Shown here: one piece after another, positions 1 through 11,456 of the stretch | Layout of the letters: the number at the start of each line of letters is the position of its first letter | Numbering within the stretch: position 1 is the first letter of the stretch | From: Papilionanthe hookeriana x Papilionanthe teres | Taxonomy: Eukaryota; Streptophyta; Magnoliopsida; Asparagales; Orchidaceae | Direction of reading: 5' to 3' | DNA: 64,000 nt | Assembly: GCA_022702705.1 (NCBI GenBank) | Contig: CM040428.1 | Span: 59,376,155-59,440,154 of the forward strand | Notes under the pieces: generated by a model | The model's database searches: none | Told to the model about the DNA's origin: nothing | The model's input: the letters and a program-made list of their open reading frames with translations, nothing else | Position numbers and translations under genes: made by a program

Positions 1-486
1 TTTTCTTACTCATTTTATGCTAGTGATTTTTCATTTTATCACCAAAGAGTGTAACAAGATTGCCAGCTTTTGAGAACTAGCCTTAAATGAAAACCAAATT
101 CTTTTTTCGCTTCCTAGAGAGGAAGGGCACATTTTTTGAGCATGCATAGCTGCATATTTGCACATTTTTTGTACTTCAAATATTCTCTTTGAATGCAATA
201 TTGAAGTTTCAAGGTATGCATCACCTTGCGAACCAGAGATGTAACGGCCTTAGAGAAACTAAGAATACAGAAGAGTTCCTAAAGCATCAAATTCCATAAA
301 GCAAAATGGTTACAATTTAAGTCTGTGAACTAACTGAGCCATCAACAAGATAAAATAAAATAAAATTTGAAATTACTCGACATGGCTGAGATCAGGGAAA
401 TACAAAAGGGAAGGATGTAAAAAATAACTTCAATTTTAGTAAATGAAAAAATTTAGCCATACTTAATTTGCACCAAAAATACTTAC

Positions 487-538
487 TTCAGTGTGTTTCA
501 ACCTTGCAGCAGTTAATTGATCTGTTAGGCTAACCATC
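487..538 (-). CDS. Candidate 52-bp coding exon (copy A), unidentified gene
   Basis: On the minus strand a canonical acceptor (CTTTACAG) and donor (GTAAGT) bracket 52 bp. The last 17 codons read MVSLTDQLTAARLKHTE. The first base completes a split arginine codon with the exon at 50494-50558, and the join stays open. The copy B version differs by an AGG/AGA arginine change, which is synonymous. I do not recognise the protein; the helical, charged sequence would fit a coiled coil. It could be a chance exon-like stretch, and no other exon is certain. Confidence 0.35.
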
Positions 539-542
539 CTGT

Positions 543-2965
543 AAAGATGAAGGGTTATTCAAATACATAGATTAGAAATCATCAACAGTTTAATCAAACT
601 ATTTGTGCTAAGCAATTATCCCCGTAGAGAGCAAACGTTCTGGCATTGGCTTATGAAAATTTCTATATATATTTTTTTAAAATAAGGCATGCATTGGGAT
701 TCAGTTATAGTTCTTTGGAAACCTTTGAATATTTACAAAGTTCTAACATACAATATCCTTTGCAGTAACTAAGCATTAACACTGATTTTTTTCCCATCCA
801 CACTAGCTGCAATTCTATCATAAAATCATGTTGAAGCCAAGATAGTTTGGGGTTAGAGTTTCCTAATACAACTAGATGATGCAAAGTATGTAAATCATGC
901 AAGGGAACATAGAATTCGTAGACAACAAATAACTTAGCATGCCAACAATATGCTTTCCTTAAAAGCAATGCTAAAACAAAAAATAAAATGCAATGATATA
1001 AATAAATAAGAAAAACCCCAATGCGAAATATGAATTACAAAATTAAAGAACAAACATAATTTTTAAAAACCCAATCAGAATCTTAGTTAATGCAAATTTG
1101 AACAAATTTAATCGCAATTGCAAGTAAATAACATGTAGAAAAAATCTTTTGAAGAGAGAATTATCATAGTAAAAAATTCAAGCCTCGTACTGTTACAAAG
1201 AGGAAAATTTTTTCAGAATTAGTATCATTTGTAGTGCACTAGAAAGAATCGCGTATTCAATTTGCTCATACAAATTAAAACTAAAAAATAAATTTATAAA
1301 ATCAAAATCGTCTATTTGATGTCTCGTACTCAGTATCTATAAAATCACCATCCCTCAATAAACAGATATAGTTGGTAAAAAGTCAACATAATCAACTAAA
1401 TAATCTCAAACATTTAAAATTTGATTTTATCCAAAAGCTCAATGTATCCAGATTTTAAATTTCTTCAATATAATCAATCATCATATAATTTTCCACTGAA
1501 ACTGCAAGCGACAAAACACACAAGTTGGTAACAAACAAAAGCAGCTGCTCATTCTAGCCCCTAAAAGAGAAACCACAAATATTGCAAGCCGCTAACAGAA
1601 ATAAAAGCATAAACTAGCATATGAATGGTTCAAGAATAGTAAGACTAAGCCAAGCCCCACAAAATATCATATATTATTTGGCAGCAGTGATCATGATTGC
1701 AACATTCCAACTAGTAGTATAAATAAATTGGATTAACAAATAATTATTGAATTATTCAACTTGAAAAGAAATCATGTGAGTTATGATTATTGAAATACAC
1801 AACTTAAAAACAATAAGGTTGAAAACTAAATTTCATCATTTGATGGAAGGTATAACCACAGGAAATTCAAATCTTATCAATAATATAGAACTGACTTGAA
1901 CATTACCGTTTATTAGTCCAAAATATATGAGATAACAAATTAAAACTAGTGGAGCATGCGCAACTAGTTTGCTGAAGTATTATGAGTCTACATGTAATAT
2001 ACCCTAAAAGATCAAATTCAAAAAGCAATATCTATCATATTGTGAATATATCAATAAATTACATTAATAATTTAATTATTATAAAAAAATGGATTTCGTA
2101 ATATTATAATACAGTTAATAGTTTTGTAGCTAAGAATAAGTTGCCTCAATCTATTTCAATGCCATTATATATTTCATTCAAAACCTTAACAGAGTAGAAA
2201 ATAACTAAAATATAATTAACCAAAAATACGATTCAAGGTTTTATCTAGATTTATAAATATTAAGGAAAACTACAATTATTCTACTAAGACTACCATACAT
2301 AAAAATAAAGTCGCGAAAGATAAATTATTAACACGTTATCTAAAGCCAGCTCAGTGTACATTAACACAAAAGTCATACAAAATAAAATATACTATTGAAC
2401 AAATTCTATTTAAAAATATTATTTTGAAGATGAATTAGATGAAGATTTACATTTATAATTAGATACTTTTGATACTACAAAATGTGAATCTGCATTTGCA
2501 AAAACACTTGATCATAAAATTGAGCCTAAACTTGAACAAGAGTTATAATCCAAATTTATTTCAGCTTAACTTTTATTAGAAATCAAACTTAAAACTAAAA
2601 GTGAACCTACAATTTTAGTTGAACCTCAATTTTAAAAAGAACCTAAATGAAATATTCAGTTGGACTTTGCTCTTTTATATGGAATTGAATTTTTGAACTG
2701 CTAATAGACATGTATATAAATTTGAAAGCATTTTTTTTGTGAACTTGAGCAAATAGTGCCCATTTAATTTGTTAAATAAATTAGAAAATTGATGATTTAA
2801 TTCCTGATAAAACATCTAAGGAAATTATATGTACAGATGAAACAAAAATTAATTTTAGTATTAATTCTTGGCTCCTTGATTTTTTAACTCAAAGAAAACC
2901 TCGAGGAAAAAAAAAAAAAAACCTAAATTGCAGCAATGTTTCAACAAGTTTGTTAATAACCAGTG
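543..2965. other. AT-rich non-coding stretch (copy A)
   Basis: No convincing gene is seen here. A minus-strand frame at 705-968 is shortened by a frameshift in copy B, so it is not conserved as protein. Between about 2420 and 2910 the plus strand reads as a broken, acidic, Glu/Asp/Lys-rich frame with several stops, present in both copies. It may be the relic of an old coding region. Position 2970 onward (GGCGCTGTTTGTTG) looks like the edge of a MITE-type repeat. Confidence 0.6.
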
Positions 2966-3116
2966 CTTTAGGCGCTGTTTGTTGACAGTTTTAACGGTGT
3001 ACTATAATGTAAATACATGAATTTTAAAAATTTTAATGTTTGGCATGCTGTAAAGTAAAAAAGTTGTGCGTTCATGAGGTACTTTAAGTTTCCGGCAAAG
3101 CTACTTTGGCGTATAT

Positions 3117-4521
3117 GGCTCCATTTGGGGTTGCTTTTTTCACGCGGCGCTGCCCCGAACAGCTAAAGGTTCGCGTTTGGCTCCAAGCTTCGAGGCAGAA
3201 GGAAGCTAAAGCGGGCCGCAGGATCGACCCCGCGACCCCAGCTTTCGCTCGCTAAATATGCCAAATTGCCCCCGTGTGCGAGGAGCCTCTCTGCCCTAGC
3301 GCTCGCCTGGTCTTCCCGATCCCTCGCTGTCTTGCCATCTCCCAGCGCTCCACCTACTGTTCTTCTTGCTCGGAGAGGGCAGCTTCCCTGCCTCAAGTCG
3401 TTGTACCTTTGTAACATGCCAAAAGGAAGGTGACTTGAATCCTACTGTAAATCTCTCTCAGATGCCAAGATCTCTAAGCTGTCTCTATCATTTGCGGTTC
3501 ATAATCTATAAAAAGTTGGTTCGGGGATCTTGCTCTGATGATTCATTGCCTGGCAATGTGAGTAATCTTTCTAATCTGCGTCACTTAAAATTGTCCCCAA
3601 ATTTTTTTTTTAGCGTACCTGGAATTGGGAGATTAAGTTCACTCCAAGAACTATTAAATGGGTTTTGTGTTAAGAATGAGAATGGTTATAGAATTGGGGA
3701 GTTGGAACATATGAGCGAGTTGCACAAATTAAAAATATATTTTCTGAAAAATGTGAAGGATGCTAGAGAGGCTTGCACTGCAAATTATTTGAGAAGAGAA
3801 AACTCACAGATTTATTCTTGAATTGGGGCAAAACTATTAATGAATGGAAATCAGACAAGGGAGTTGGAAGCCTCCGGAACATTGTTAATTCTGACTTAGA
3901 TGTGAATGTGCTTGAAAACCTTAAACCATACAAAAATCTAAAGAGGTTGTTTACATTTTCATACAAGGGTGTAAGCTCTGCAAAATGGATGTACAATGCA
4001 GATCTGATCTCCAATCTGGAGTTCATAAAGGTGCTCGGAGTGGGAAACTCTTCTATAATGTGTTGTTGTATCACAATCTCTTTTTCATAATGTGCGCTTG
4101 GTTACATATAAGATAGGAATGATGCATTTTGACTGGTAAACATGAGATTGTAGATTCATTTTTTAATATGAGTACTACATTGTGAAATTAATGTATCATT
4201 AATTTAACTATTTAAACAATCTATTGGGTGTTATTTTTTTAAGTCAATAACCTTAAAATTATCAAATTTATGGCTGCTGGGATTGGCTAAAAAATGTAGA
4301 AGACTATTTTTTACATGTTTAGCTTGTACAGTAAATTTCTACTTCTGATGTATCATAGATAAGGCAGTCATTGTTCTGTTCCAAACAATTTAACTAAACA
4401 GGGGCGGAATGGTCATTTTTATAGAACAATTCGCCTCTATACTGTTTTCACACAGCTGCAACAAACAACCAGTCAGCTTCCCCGCAGCAGCTTCCCCACA
4501 GCAGCTGCGCCAAACTGAGCC
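3117..4521. mobile_element. Putative TIR-bounded non-autonomous element carrying an LRR fragment (copy A)
   Basis: The left edge reads GGCTCCATTTGGGG and the right edge, reverse-complemented, reads GGCTCAGTTTGGCG. Both are followed inside by GCTGC-rich sequence. In copy B the same edges read GGCTCTGTTTGG and GGCTCTGTATGG, one mismatch in twelve. This resembles termini of plant MITE-like DNA elements. No clear target-site duplication is visible, so the superfamily is open. The interior contains the LRR pseudogene fragment and a GC-rich leader at 3130-3400, which would make it a gene-capturing element if the ends are real. Confidence 0.4.
3468..4075 (+). pseudogene. CNL leucine-rich-repeat fragment (copy A)
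   Basis: The translation starts MPRSLSCLYHLRFIIYKK, continues through NVSNLSNLRHLKLS and IGRLSSLQELL, then shifts frame near 3775 to NIVNSDLDVNVLENLKPYKN and ends around the GVSSAKWMYNADLISNLE block. These are leucine-rich repeats of the CNL (RGA-like) class. They match the order and wording of the LRR part of the pseudogene at 16980-17600 in this window. There is no NB-ARC domain upstream. The fragment is frameshifted and lies inside the putative TIR-bounded element, so it looks like a captured or dispersed piece and not a working receptor. Confidence 0.8.
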
Positions 4522-6526
4522 TAAATTAATTGTGCTCAATTTGGCTGAAAAAGAAGTATGTGGCACTCGCGCTTACCGCGCAAAATGCATTCGTTTCCTC
4601 GCTCAAAATTCCAATGTCTGCCTGCTGCAAAAAATCTGCGAACGACTCTCTTGCTTGGAGGCTCATCTGAAAAAGCTCCGCGTGTGGAACGCCTTTGTCT
4701 CGCTCTGCAAATCTCTCTTATGAGAAGAGATCCGAGTACTGTGAACATGACCTAACAAAAATTAATCTGGCCAAATTGGATATGTTGTGTTTATCCCTAT
4801 AGATACCAAGCTGCAGGTTAGGGATTGTTCTTGAAGCTTCTTGTTCTTCAGCTGCCGTAGTGATTCTGAATGTTGTTGCTTTTGACAGTGGTGATCTTTG
4901 TTTAAAAAAGCGTTTTTAGGATGCGCTCGAGGCGTGCCCTGCGGCGGGGCGCAAGGCCTTCCTCCCCAAGCCCATGAGGTATTCTTAACCGTGGTGCTCA
5001 TGCTCGGAAATAAACAAAGTGCAATACGCGCCTCATGGAGCGTACGCCCCGCCTCCTAATTGAATAAAAAGGGTAAAAAATTCCCAATTATAAATACCTA
5101 TCCGATTTGAACTTCTCCCGCACGCAGTCATCCCCCACAGGCACTCTGCTTCCTCCATCACACATAGTCAAAGAACCCGCTGTCGTCTGCTTCGTCCCTC
5201 GCACCTTCGCACGCAAGTAATCTCGTGCAGGCTCTCCTGCTTCGTCTTCATTCTGCACGCAGGCTTTGATCAAGCTCATCTACGTCGTCTTCTCCCGCAC
5301 TCGCATCGTCTCCTCTCCCGTACCGGCATTGTTTCTCCCGCAGCGGCGCAACCAGTGAGGATTGCATTTTATGCTTTTATGAGTCTTTTTGGTTACTATA
5401 GAGTGTAGATATAGTGAAATTCTACAAATCTTTTGGGTTACTGTAGCCAGTGAGGTAGCAAATACAATGAAATTTAATTTTTTCGCAATTTTTTATGTTT
5501 TTATAAGTCTTTAATTTATAATTTCACTGTAGCTATAGTAATTTCATTATAGTAGCTACAGTGAACCGCAAACTTCATGTTCATAGTATACTGAAATTTT
5601 TTTTTTTATGTTTGCAATTTCCTAGTGGTGGATTTGATCTGAATTTTTTTTTATGTGTTAGGTTAGTTATTAACTCGTAATGGAAGGAGAGGATTGTGTG
5701 GCAGGTAGTAGTCGCACTAGCAAGAAAGACTTTGCATGGCAATGTACAACAAACATACCCAATGAAAAATAGTTCAGATGCAAGTTTACAATCAAATATG
5801 TAGTGGAACAATAAACAAGATGAAACAACATCTTGCCGACACACACAAGAGTATTAAGCCATGTACTGAAGCACCTCGTGAAGTTCAAGAGATGCAAAAA
5901 AATATTACAAGAAGATGCAAAAGTCAAAGCATAATATGATAGTGTATTAAATGACATTAGAAGCAGTGCAAAAAATATTGATGAAGGTCAAAATGCTAAA
6001 AATTCATCATTAGTTGACCTCCCCGAGAGCCCACCTAGAGTTAGAGGTCCAATGGAGTCTTTCACCAAAATACAAGAAAGAAATTCTGCTCTAAATTCTA
6101 AGTGGAAAAAAGAAGAAATAAAAGAAGCATGTATGACAATTGCTAGATTCTGCTACTCAACCGGATTAACATTTAATGTTGCTAATGACTCATATTACAT
6201 GTCAATGTTTGAAGCAGTTGCTAATTTTAGACCTGATTTTACTTCTTCTATAATGCATGATTTGAAAACTTTGATACTCAAGACGAGGTTGTTATAATCA
6301 TAAGATGTTAGAGGAGTATAGAAGACAATGAGTAAATATGAGTGCTTGATTATTTCAAACAGTAGAACAGATGGAAAAGATAGAATTTTGATTAATTTTC
6401 TTATGAACAGTCTAACTAGGTCTTTTTTCCTTAAAATTTGTGGATGCTTCTAATGTTATAAAAGTGGTGAGTTACTATTCAGTTAGATGATGTGATTGAG
6501 GAAGTGGGAAAAAATGTAGTGCCAAT

Positions 6527-7263
6527 TAGGGCTGTCAAAAAAGCTCGTTATTCGAGAACTGTTTGTGTTCGTTTCGCCAAGAAGTTCGTGTTTGATTTGT
6601 TCGATAAGCAGACAAGACGAACACAAACAATTTTTTCATTCGGTTTGTTAAACGAACCAAACACGAACAGTGATGTGTTCGTTCGTGTTTGGTTCGTTAT
6701 TGTTTGAAATATAAAATAATTTAAAATAAGTATATATAAAAAATTTATGATATTTTAAAAATAATTATATATTATAAAAATTTATCATATTTTAAATAAT
6801 TAAACTTCTATAAATTATAATATATGATAAATTATTAATAACAATAATAATATTATAGTATTAATTATATTAATATAAATATTATAATATTATAATTATT
6901 ATACTATACTATATATTAAAATAAAATCCTAAACAAAATCCTAAACGCCTTATTCGGTTTGCTTCATTTTGAGGAAGTATGGATTACCTGATGTGTATAG
7001 AATACCTGATCAATTTGATTCATTTTGAGGAAGTATGATATCAAAGTTAGGGCTGTCAAAAAAGCTCGTTGTTCGCGAACATTTTGTGTTTGCTTCGCCA
7101 GGAAGTTCGTGTTCGATTCGTTCGATAAGCAAACGAGACAAACACAAACAATTTTTTTTCGTTCGGTTTATTAAACGAACCAAACACGAACAGTGATATG
7201 TTCGAACATTTCAAACACGAACACTAGCTCTGTTCGCTCGTGTTCGGTTCATTTACACCCCTA
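6527..7263. mobile_element. Non-autonomous hAT derivative nested in the DUF659 hAT (copy A)
   Basis: It starts TAGGGCTGTCAAAAAAGCTC and ends ACACCCCTA, the same termini as the 4.9 kb hAT at 50842. It is flanked by GTGCCAAT (6519-6526) and GTGTCAAT (7264-7271), an 8-bp hAT-type target duplication with one mismatch. Removing it rejoins the host hAT frame (EEVGKNVV to ITDNESNYVN). Inside are many TTCG/CGAAC subterminal motifs, an AT-only core at about 6715-6945, and a second left-terminal sequence starting at 7048, making it a composite. Confidence 0.85.
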
Positions 7264-8350
7264 GTGTCAATTATAACAGATAATGAGTCGAATTATGTGA
7301 ATGCAGGTAAAAAGATAACTGAGAAAAGACAACATATTTCTTGGACATCATATACAGTATATTGTATTGACCTAATTTTAGAAGATATTGAGAAGTTGAA
7401 GATTCACAAGAGCACACTTACAAAGGCAAAACAAGTTGTTAAATTCATTTATGAGCACACATAAGTTATTAGTTTGATGAGATCTTTTACAAAGAAGAGG
7501 GAACTTGTTCGTCCAACTATCACACTGTTTGTTATGGCATATCTGATCCTTCAAAGCATTTATAAGTAGAAGCAACCACTTCAAGCAATGTTCTCCTCAC
7601 AAGCTTGGTGTTCTATTCAATGGGTAAAGAAGACGGAAGGTACTGTTATTTTGTTTGATCCACAATTTTGGGGGTCATCTTGGTTATTGTATCAAAAGTG
7701 TTTTGTCGCTTCTAAATATTCTAAGAGAGGTTGACTCATAAGAAATGTCAGCCTTGAGTTATATTTATGAGTTAATGATTCAACTAAAGAAAAAAATGCT
7801 TTTAATTGTGGGCATATGGAAAAGAAGTATGAACTTATTTGGAGAAAAATTGATGCAAAATAGGATGTCCAACTTCATTAACCACTACGTGCATTTTCTC
7901 ATCATTCAAACCCTTAATTTCGCTTGGAAGATATTTTTTCTAATGATGATAAGGTAAAAGAAGGGTAAATTTCTTGTATAGAAAGAATGTTGGATTATGA
8001 AGATTATCTTAGACTGGTATTCAACTATACTTGTATGATAAACTTACGAGGAGACTTTGAGGATGGAGTTGCTACGAATTTAGGAAAGTTGAGATCTTTT
8101 GCTGATTAGTGGATGAGATTTGGTGAGAAAACACCGGAGTTAACGAATTTTGCGTTTCAAGTTCTTAGACTCACATGCAATCCATCCGATTGTGAAAAAA
8201 ATTGGAGCACTTTTGAATCGGTAATAATTATTTTACTTCTTAGAAGTTAAAATTATTATTACTTATTTTTATAATTAAAAATAATAGTTTTTTTTATCTA
8301 AGATTCATATTAAGGAGAGGAACAGGTTGGAGCACAAAATATTACACAAG

Positions 8351-8690
8351 AAACAACAACAACAACCACAAGCCTTTATCCCATTAAGGAGGGTTAGCTA
8401 CATGAATCCTTTTTCTGCATTGTGTCCTATTGAGTGTCATATTTTCATTTAATTATAATTAATTAAATTATTTTTTATACAATATGCCCAAGCCTTTCTT
8501 GGTCTACCTCTACTTTTCTTAACTTAAGTTGAATCTAAAACATCTACTCTCCTAACCAGATCATCAGATGGCTGACATTTAATGTGACCAAACCATCTAA
8601 GATGACTCTCTCTATTTGTTTCCGCCATTGGAGCTACACCAACCCTATATATTCATTTTGCATTTCACATTATCATTGTTGTCTCGGCAA
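8351..8690 (-). mobile_element. RTE non-LTR retrotransposon 3' end (copy A)
   Basis: On the minus strand the sequence reads into a GGTTAGCC.TCCTTAATGGGAT block followed by a (TTG)n tail, which appears as CAA repeats at 8352-8366. This is the typical 3' end of plant RTE elements. Coding remnants upstream match the plus-strand RTE fragment at 47409-47800 (KMQNEYI, DDL.RRVDVLDST, SRGRPRK.WA), but with stops and an internal deletion. It interrupts the C-terminal part of the hAT pseudogene. Confidence 0.8.
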
Positions 8691-9350
8691 TAAAACATCA
8701 CATGCGAAAGAAAGAACACTTTACAACATATTCTCACAAGAAAAATAAGATGAATGAAAGAACAAGTAAATTTCATATTTACATTTAATTGTTCTTTACA
8801 TAGATATGCATTTTTTATTTCTTATATAAAAATATCCTAAAAATTTACGAATGTCATTTTATTTGTGTTTGTAATTTAGGCAACAATGATAAAGAGAAAC
8901 AAATTATGAATGCACCTGAGATTGAGCATAATGATAATTTTAACGAAGTGGACAATGAATGCAGAGAATATGAAAGACCTAGTTGTAATTTCAACTCAAC
9001 TATTTATGAAGAAGAAGAAGATTTTGATGATGAATTTGAAAAATGAATAACCTTCAATGATTGAGATCAACTCATCATAAATTTATTTTTTGGCTCAAAC
9101 ACGTTTACTTATTTTTATATACTTTTACTTATTTTGTAGATTTTTTCTAGTATCTTGAAAATTCTACTCCTAGAAGACTTGTTTTGTTAGTGTTTAATTT
9201 TTTTTTATTATGAACAAATAGTTTATTTATTTCTTTTAACATTTATATTCTCCCTTTTTTTATACTGTGGGGCTTACGCCCGATGCCTTGGAACCTATGC
9301 CTCGCCCCATAATAACTGAAACACCCCGCCCAACATCCATGCCTTTTAAA

Positions 9351-11451
9351 ACGTTGGTTCTGATTGATACTCGTCATGAGAAGGCGAACACGGTATTCCA
9401 TATAAGAATTCTGAGAACTCTCTTTCTACAGAATTATCCAAAGGATATTGGAACCCTAATGTAATTTCCTCTTCACCTATAAAATTGATTGAATTCACAA
9501 TCCAGTCTTCACTTTATGAAATGATTCATATTTTTTAATTTGTTTCGATTAAATGATGGCTGGCAGATCCCTACAATTGGTTTGCCTATTGTAAGACCAC
9601 ACACCAATTTATCTTCAAGCTCTATTAGCGCATTGCCTGGTCTATAAGAAAGTCACGAACAAAAGTTTATCTGCAGAAGTTCTATTTTTACTTTCATTTT
9701 TCCAAAAGATGGAACATTTGTGTAAATTTAATTGGCTGGTGTAAATGTTAAAAACAAAGTTTAGGTGAGATGTAAATATATAGGAATTGGGTGATATGTA
9801 TGTAAATGCCTAATATGATCATGAAGGAATGCTAATTTTTGGTGCCTTGAACATGCCAATGGTGTTGGTATGAGGTAGTTTGATAGTCTCCTTTTTATTG
9901 CAATGATTGGATGATTGGGTGAAATAGAAAAATGTTGCACGCAGTGTAAACTTAAAATGCTTCTGTCGAGTTTATCTTTGATGTCGTTTATAACGTAAGC
10001 CTATTGAAGGATACTAATAGAAATTTCTCAATTCAAATTAATATCGAACAATCCGAATTTCTAAACCTTTAGAGTTTTAAAACTGGAGAACCATTTGATA
10101 TTATATATTTTCTTAAAAATTTAATTTTTTTTTAATAGAAATTTAATTTTACAGTTATATAAATAAAAATGAATATTTAAAAAATAAAATAAGTAAGCTT
10201 ATAAAAATTGGATAATATATAGCTAGTTAAGATGAAAAAAGAAAACTTTATATTACAGTACACACGACTAAACAACTTATATGTATTCATAATATGCTAC
10301 TTTTGATTTACTATGCATGCATCCAAACAAATAGAAAAAATATTTTCCAGCATTTAATTTACAAACAACCAAACTGATTCAAAATATTCAGAGTACATTG
10401 TAATCAGAGTACTCTGTAATTTTTTACATTGTATTTCATTTTCAGCAAACCAAACAGCCACTTAGAAAAACAAAATTTTATAAGTTTATCTATCTAATAA
10501 AGCATAGAGTGCACAATTCATCATGATTGATATTTAAGTCATTTGGGTTATTTTTATAAAGGATATTTGTTTTTATAAGTATATCATATTTGAGTGGTTT
10601 GTCTGATTTCATTTTTTTTTTCTCATCATTTAAAAATAGGCTATAAAATCATCATTGGTGCCCTTAATATGCATAATATTAACATTTTCATTGCTTCGAT
10701 TTGCCTGACTCGCATGATAAGCATGAAAATAATTGTAGAAAATTCAGTTAATTGTGTAAACTATACGTCAATCACTGATATAAGCAAAATATATCTATAT
10801 TCAATTCAGATAATAACGTAATGCAATAATCTAAACTGTCAAAGGTCTCTTACATAGGCTTATCAAAAATTAACTGCAGAAAAAGGTGATGATACCGCAG
10901 TTAGCCTATATCATAATAGAGAAAGAAAATATTATTGCTCAAATGCAAACAAATGGTTACAACTCACACAATGAAAGGGGAATTACAACAAATATGACAC
11001 AAAAACTTAGACTATGATGGATTTAAGTTGGTGCTTGTGGCCGTTATGGGTATGGAAGTGTTGGTAGATGATTGGGATGGTTGGGTGGTGGTCGCAAGGT
11101 GATGGTTGTAATAGGGAAGTGATTTTGGGTGGCTGTTTTGACGGTAGCAGTCAAGAGTGGGATAGCTGGACAATGATATGACAACAAGGGGAAGGGCTTG
11201 TGGGGCTTCGACGGTTATGTTGGATGGCAGGACGGGTAAAACAACAAAAGAAAGGATTAGTGGGCTGTGGCAGCAAAGGCGAGGGTCTAGGACAATAAAA
11301 ACAGCAAAGCAGGTGGCTGGGGCAGTGAAGGCGAAAGGAGGTGGACTGTGGGACAACAGAGAGGAGAATTGTTTGGGGACTACGATAGCGAGTGGCGATG
11401 GTTGGAAGGGTTGCAACAGAGTTGTCTGAAGATAAATTTCCTCGCAGGACC
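9351..11451. other. Non-coding stretch, copy A
   Basis: No supportable gene. Around 10290-10450 an AT-rich block ends in CCAAACAGCCACTTAG, resembling one end of a MITE; the partner in copy B has a TA array inserted beside it. The purine-rich region 11012-11450 gives overlapping Ser/Pro-rich frames on the minus strand. They have no recognisable domain and differ by indels between the copies. Confidence 0.6.
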
Positions 11452-11456
11452 GAAAT

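Larger units (their letters stand above)
5680..9046 (+). pseudogene. hAT transposase relic with BED, DUF659 and C-terminal dimerisation pieces (copy A)
   Basis: Pieces appear in family order. An N-terminal BED-finger region starts at ATG 5680 (KKDFAWQCTTNIPNEK) but has lost its Cys/His pattern. A DUF659 block at 6052-6297 reads FCYSTGLTFNVANDSYYMSM. More of the catalytic region follows at 7270-7470 (ITDNESNYVNAGKKI, then KQVVKFIYEHT) and 7480-7640 (FTKKRELVRPTIT). The hAT dimerisation region at 8110-8220 reads ELTNFAFQVLRLTCNPSDCEKNWSTFES. An acidic tail ends at 9046. Stops, frameshifts and two insertions interrupt the gene. It cannot make a transposase. Confidence 0.85.
4901..9350 (+). mobile_element. 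Decayed hAT element, DUF659/BED type (copy A)
   Basis: The left edge reads TTTAAAAAAGCGTTTTTAGG followed by a region rich in GCGCTCGAGGCG-like motifs. The right edge, reverse-complemented, starts TTTAAAAGGC followed by GGGCGGGG and GGGGCGAGGC motifs. These imperfect terminal and subterminal sequences bracket a broken DUF659-type hAT transposase. I could not see an 8-bp target duplication, so the exact ends are approximate. A smaller hAT derivative (6527-7263) and an antisense RTE end (8351-8690) are inserted within it. Confidence 0.7.

Noticed and set aside
705..968. 87-codon minus-strand frame near the window start
   Set aside because: The copy B equivalent is shortened by a frameshift and the peptide has no recognised similarity.
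3163..3417. 84-codon minus-strand frame in the GC-rich leader
   Set aside because: No domain; it lies in the inverted-repeat edge of the putative element and changes residues freely in copy B.
11012..11416. 134-codon minus-strand frame, Ser/Pro/Thr-rich
   Set aside because: Overlaps other open frames on both strands, no domain, and interrupted by indels in copy B.
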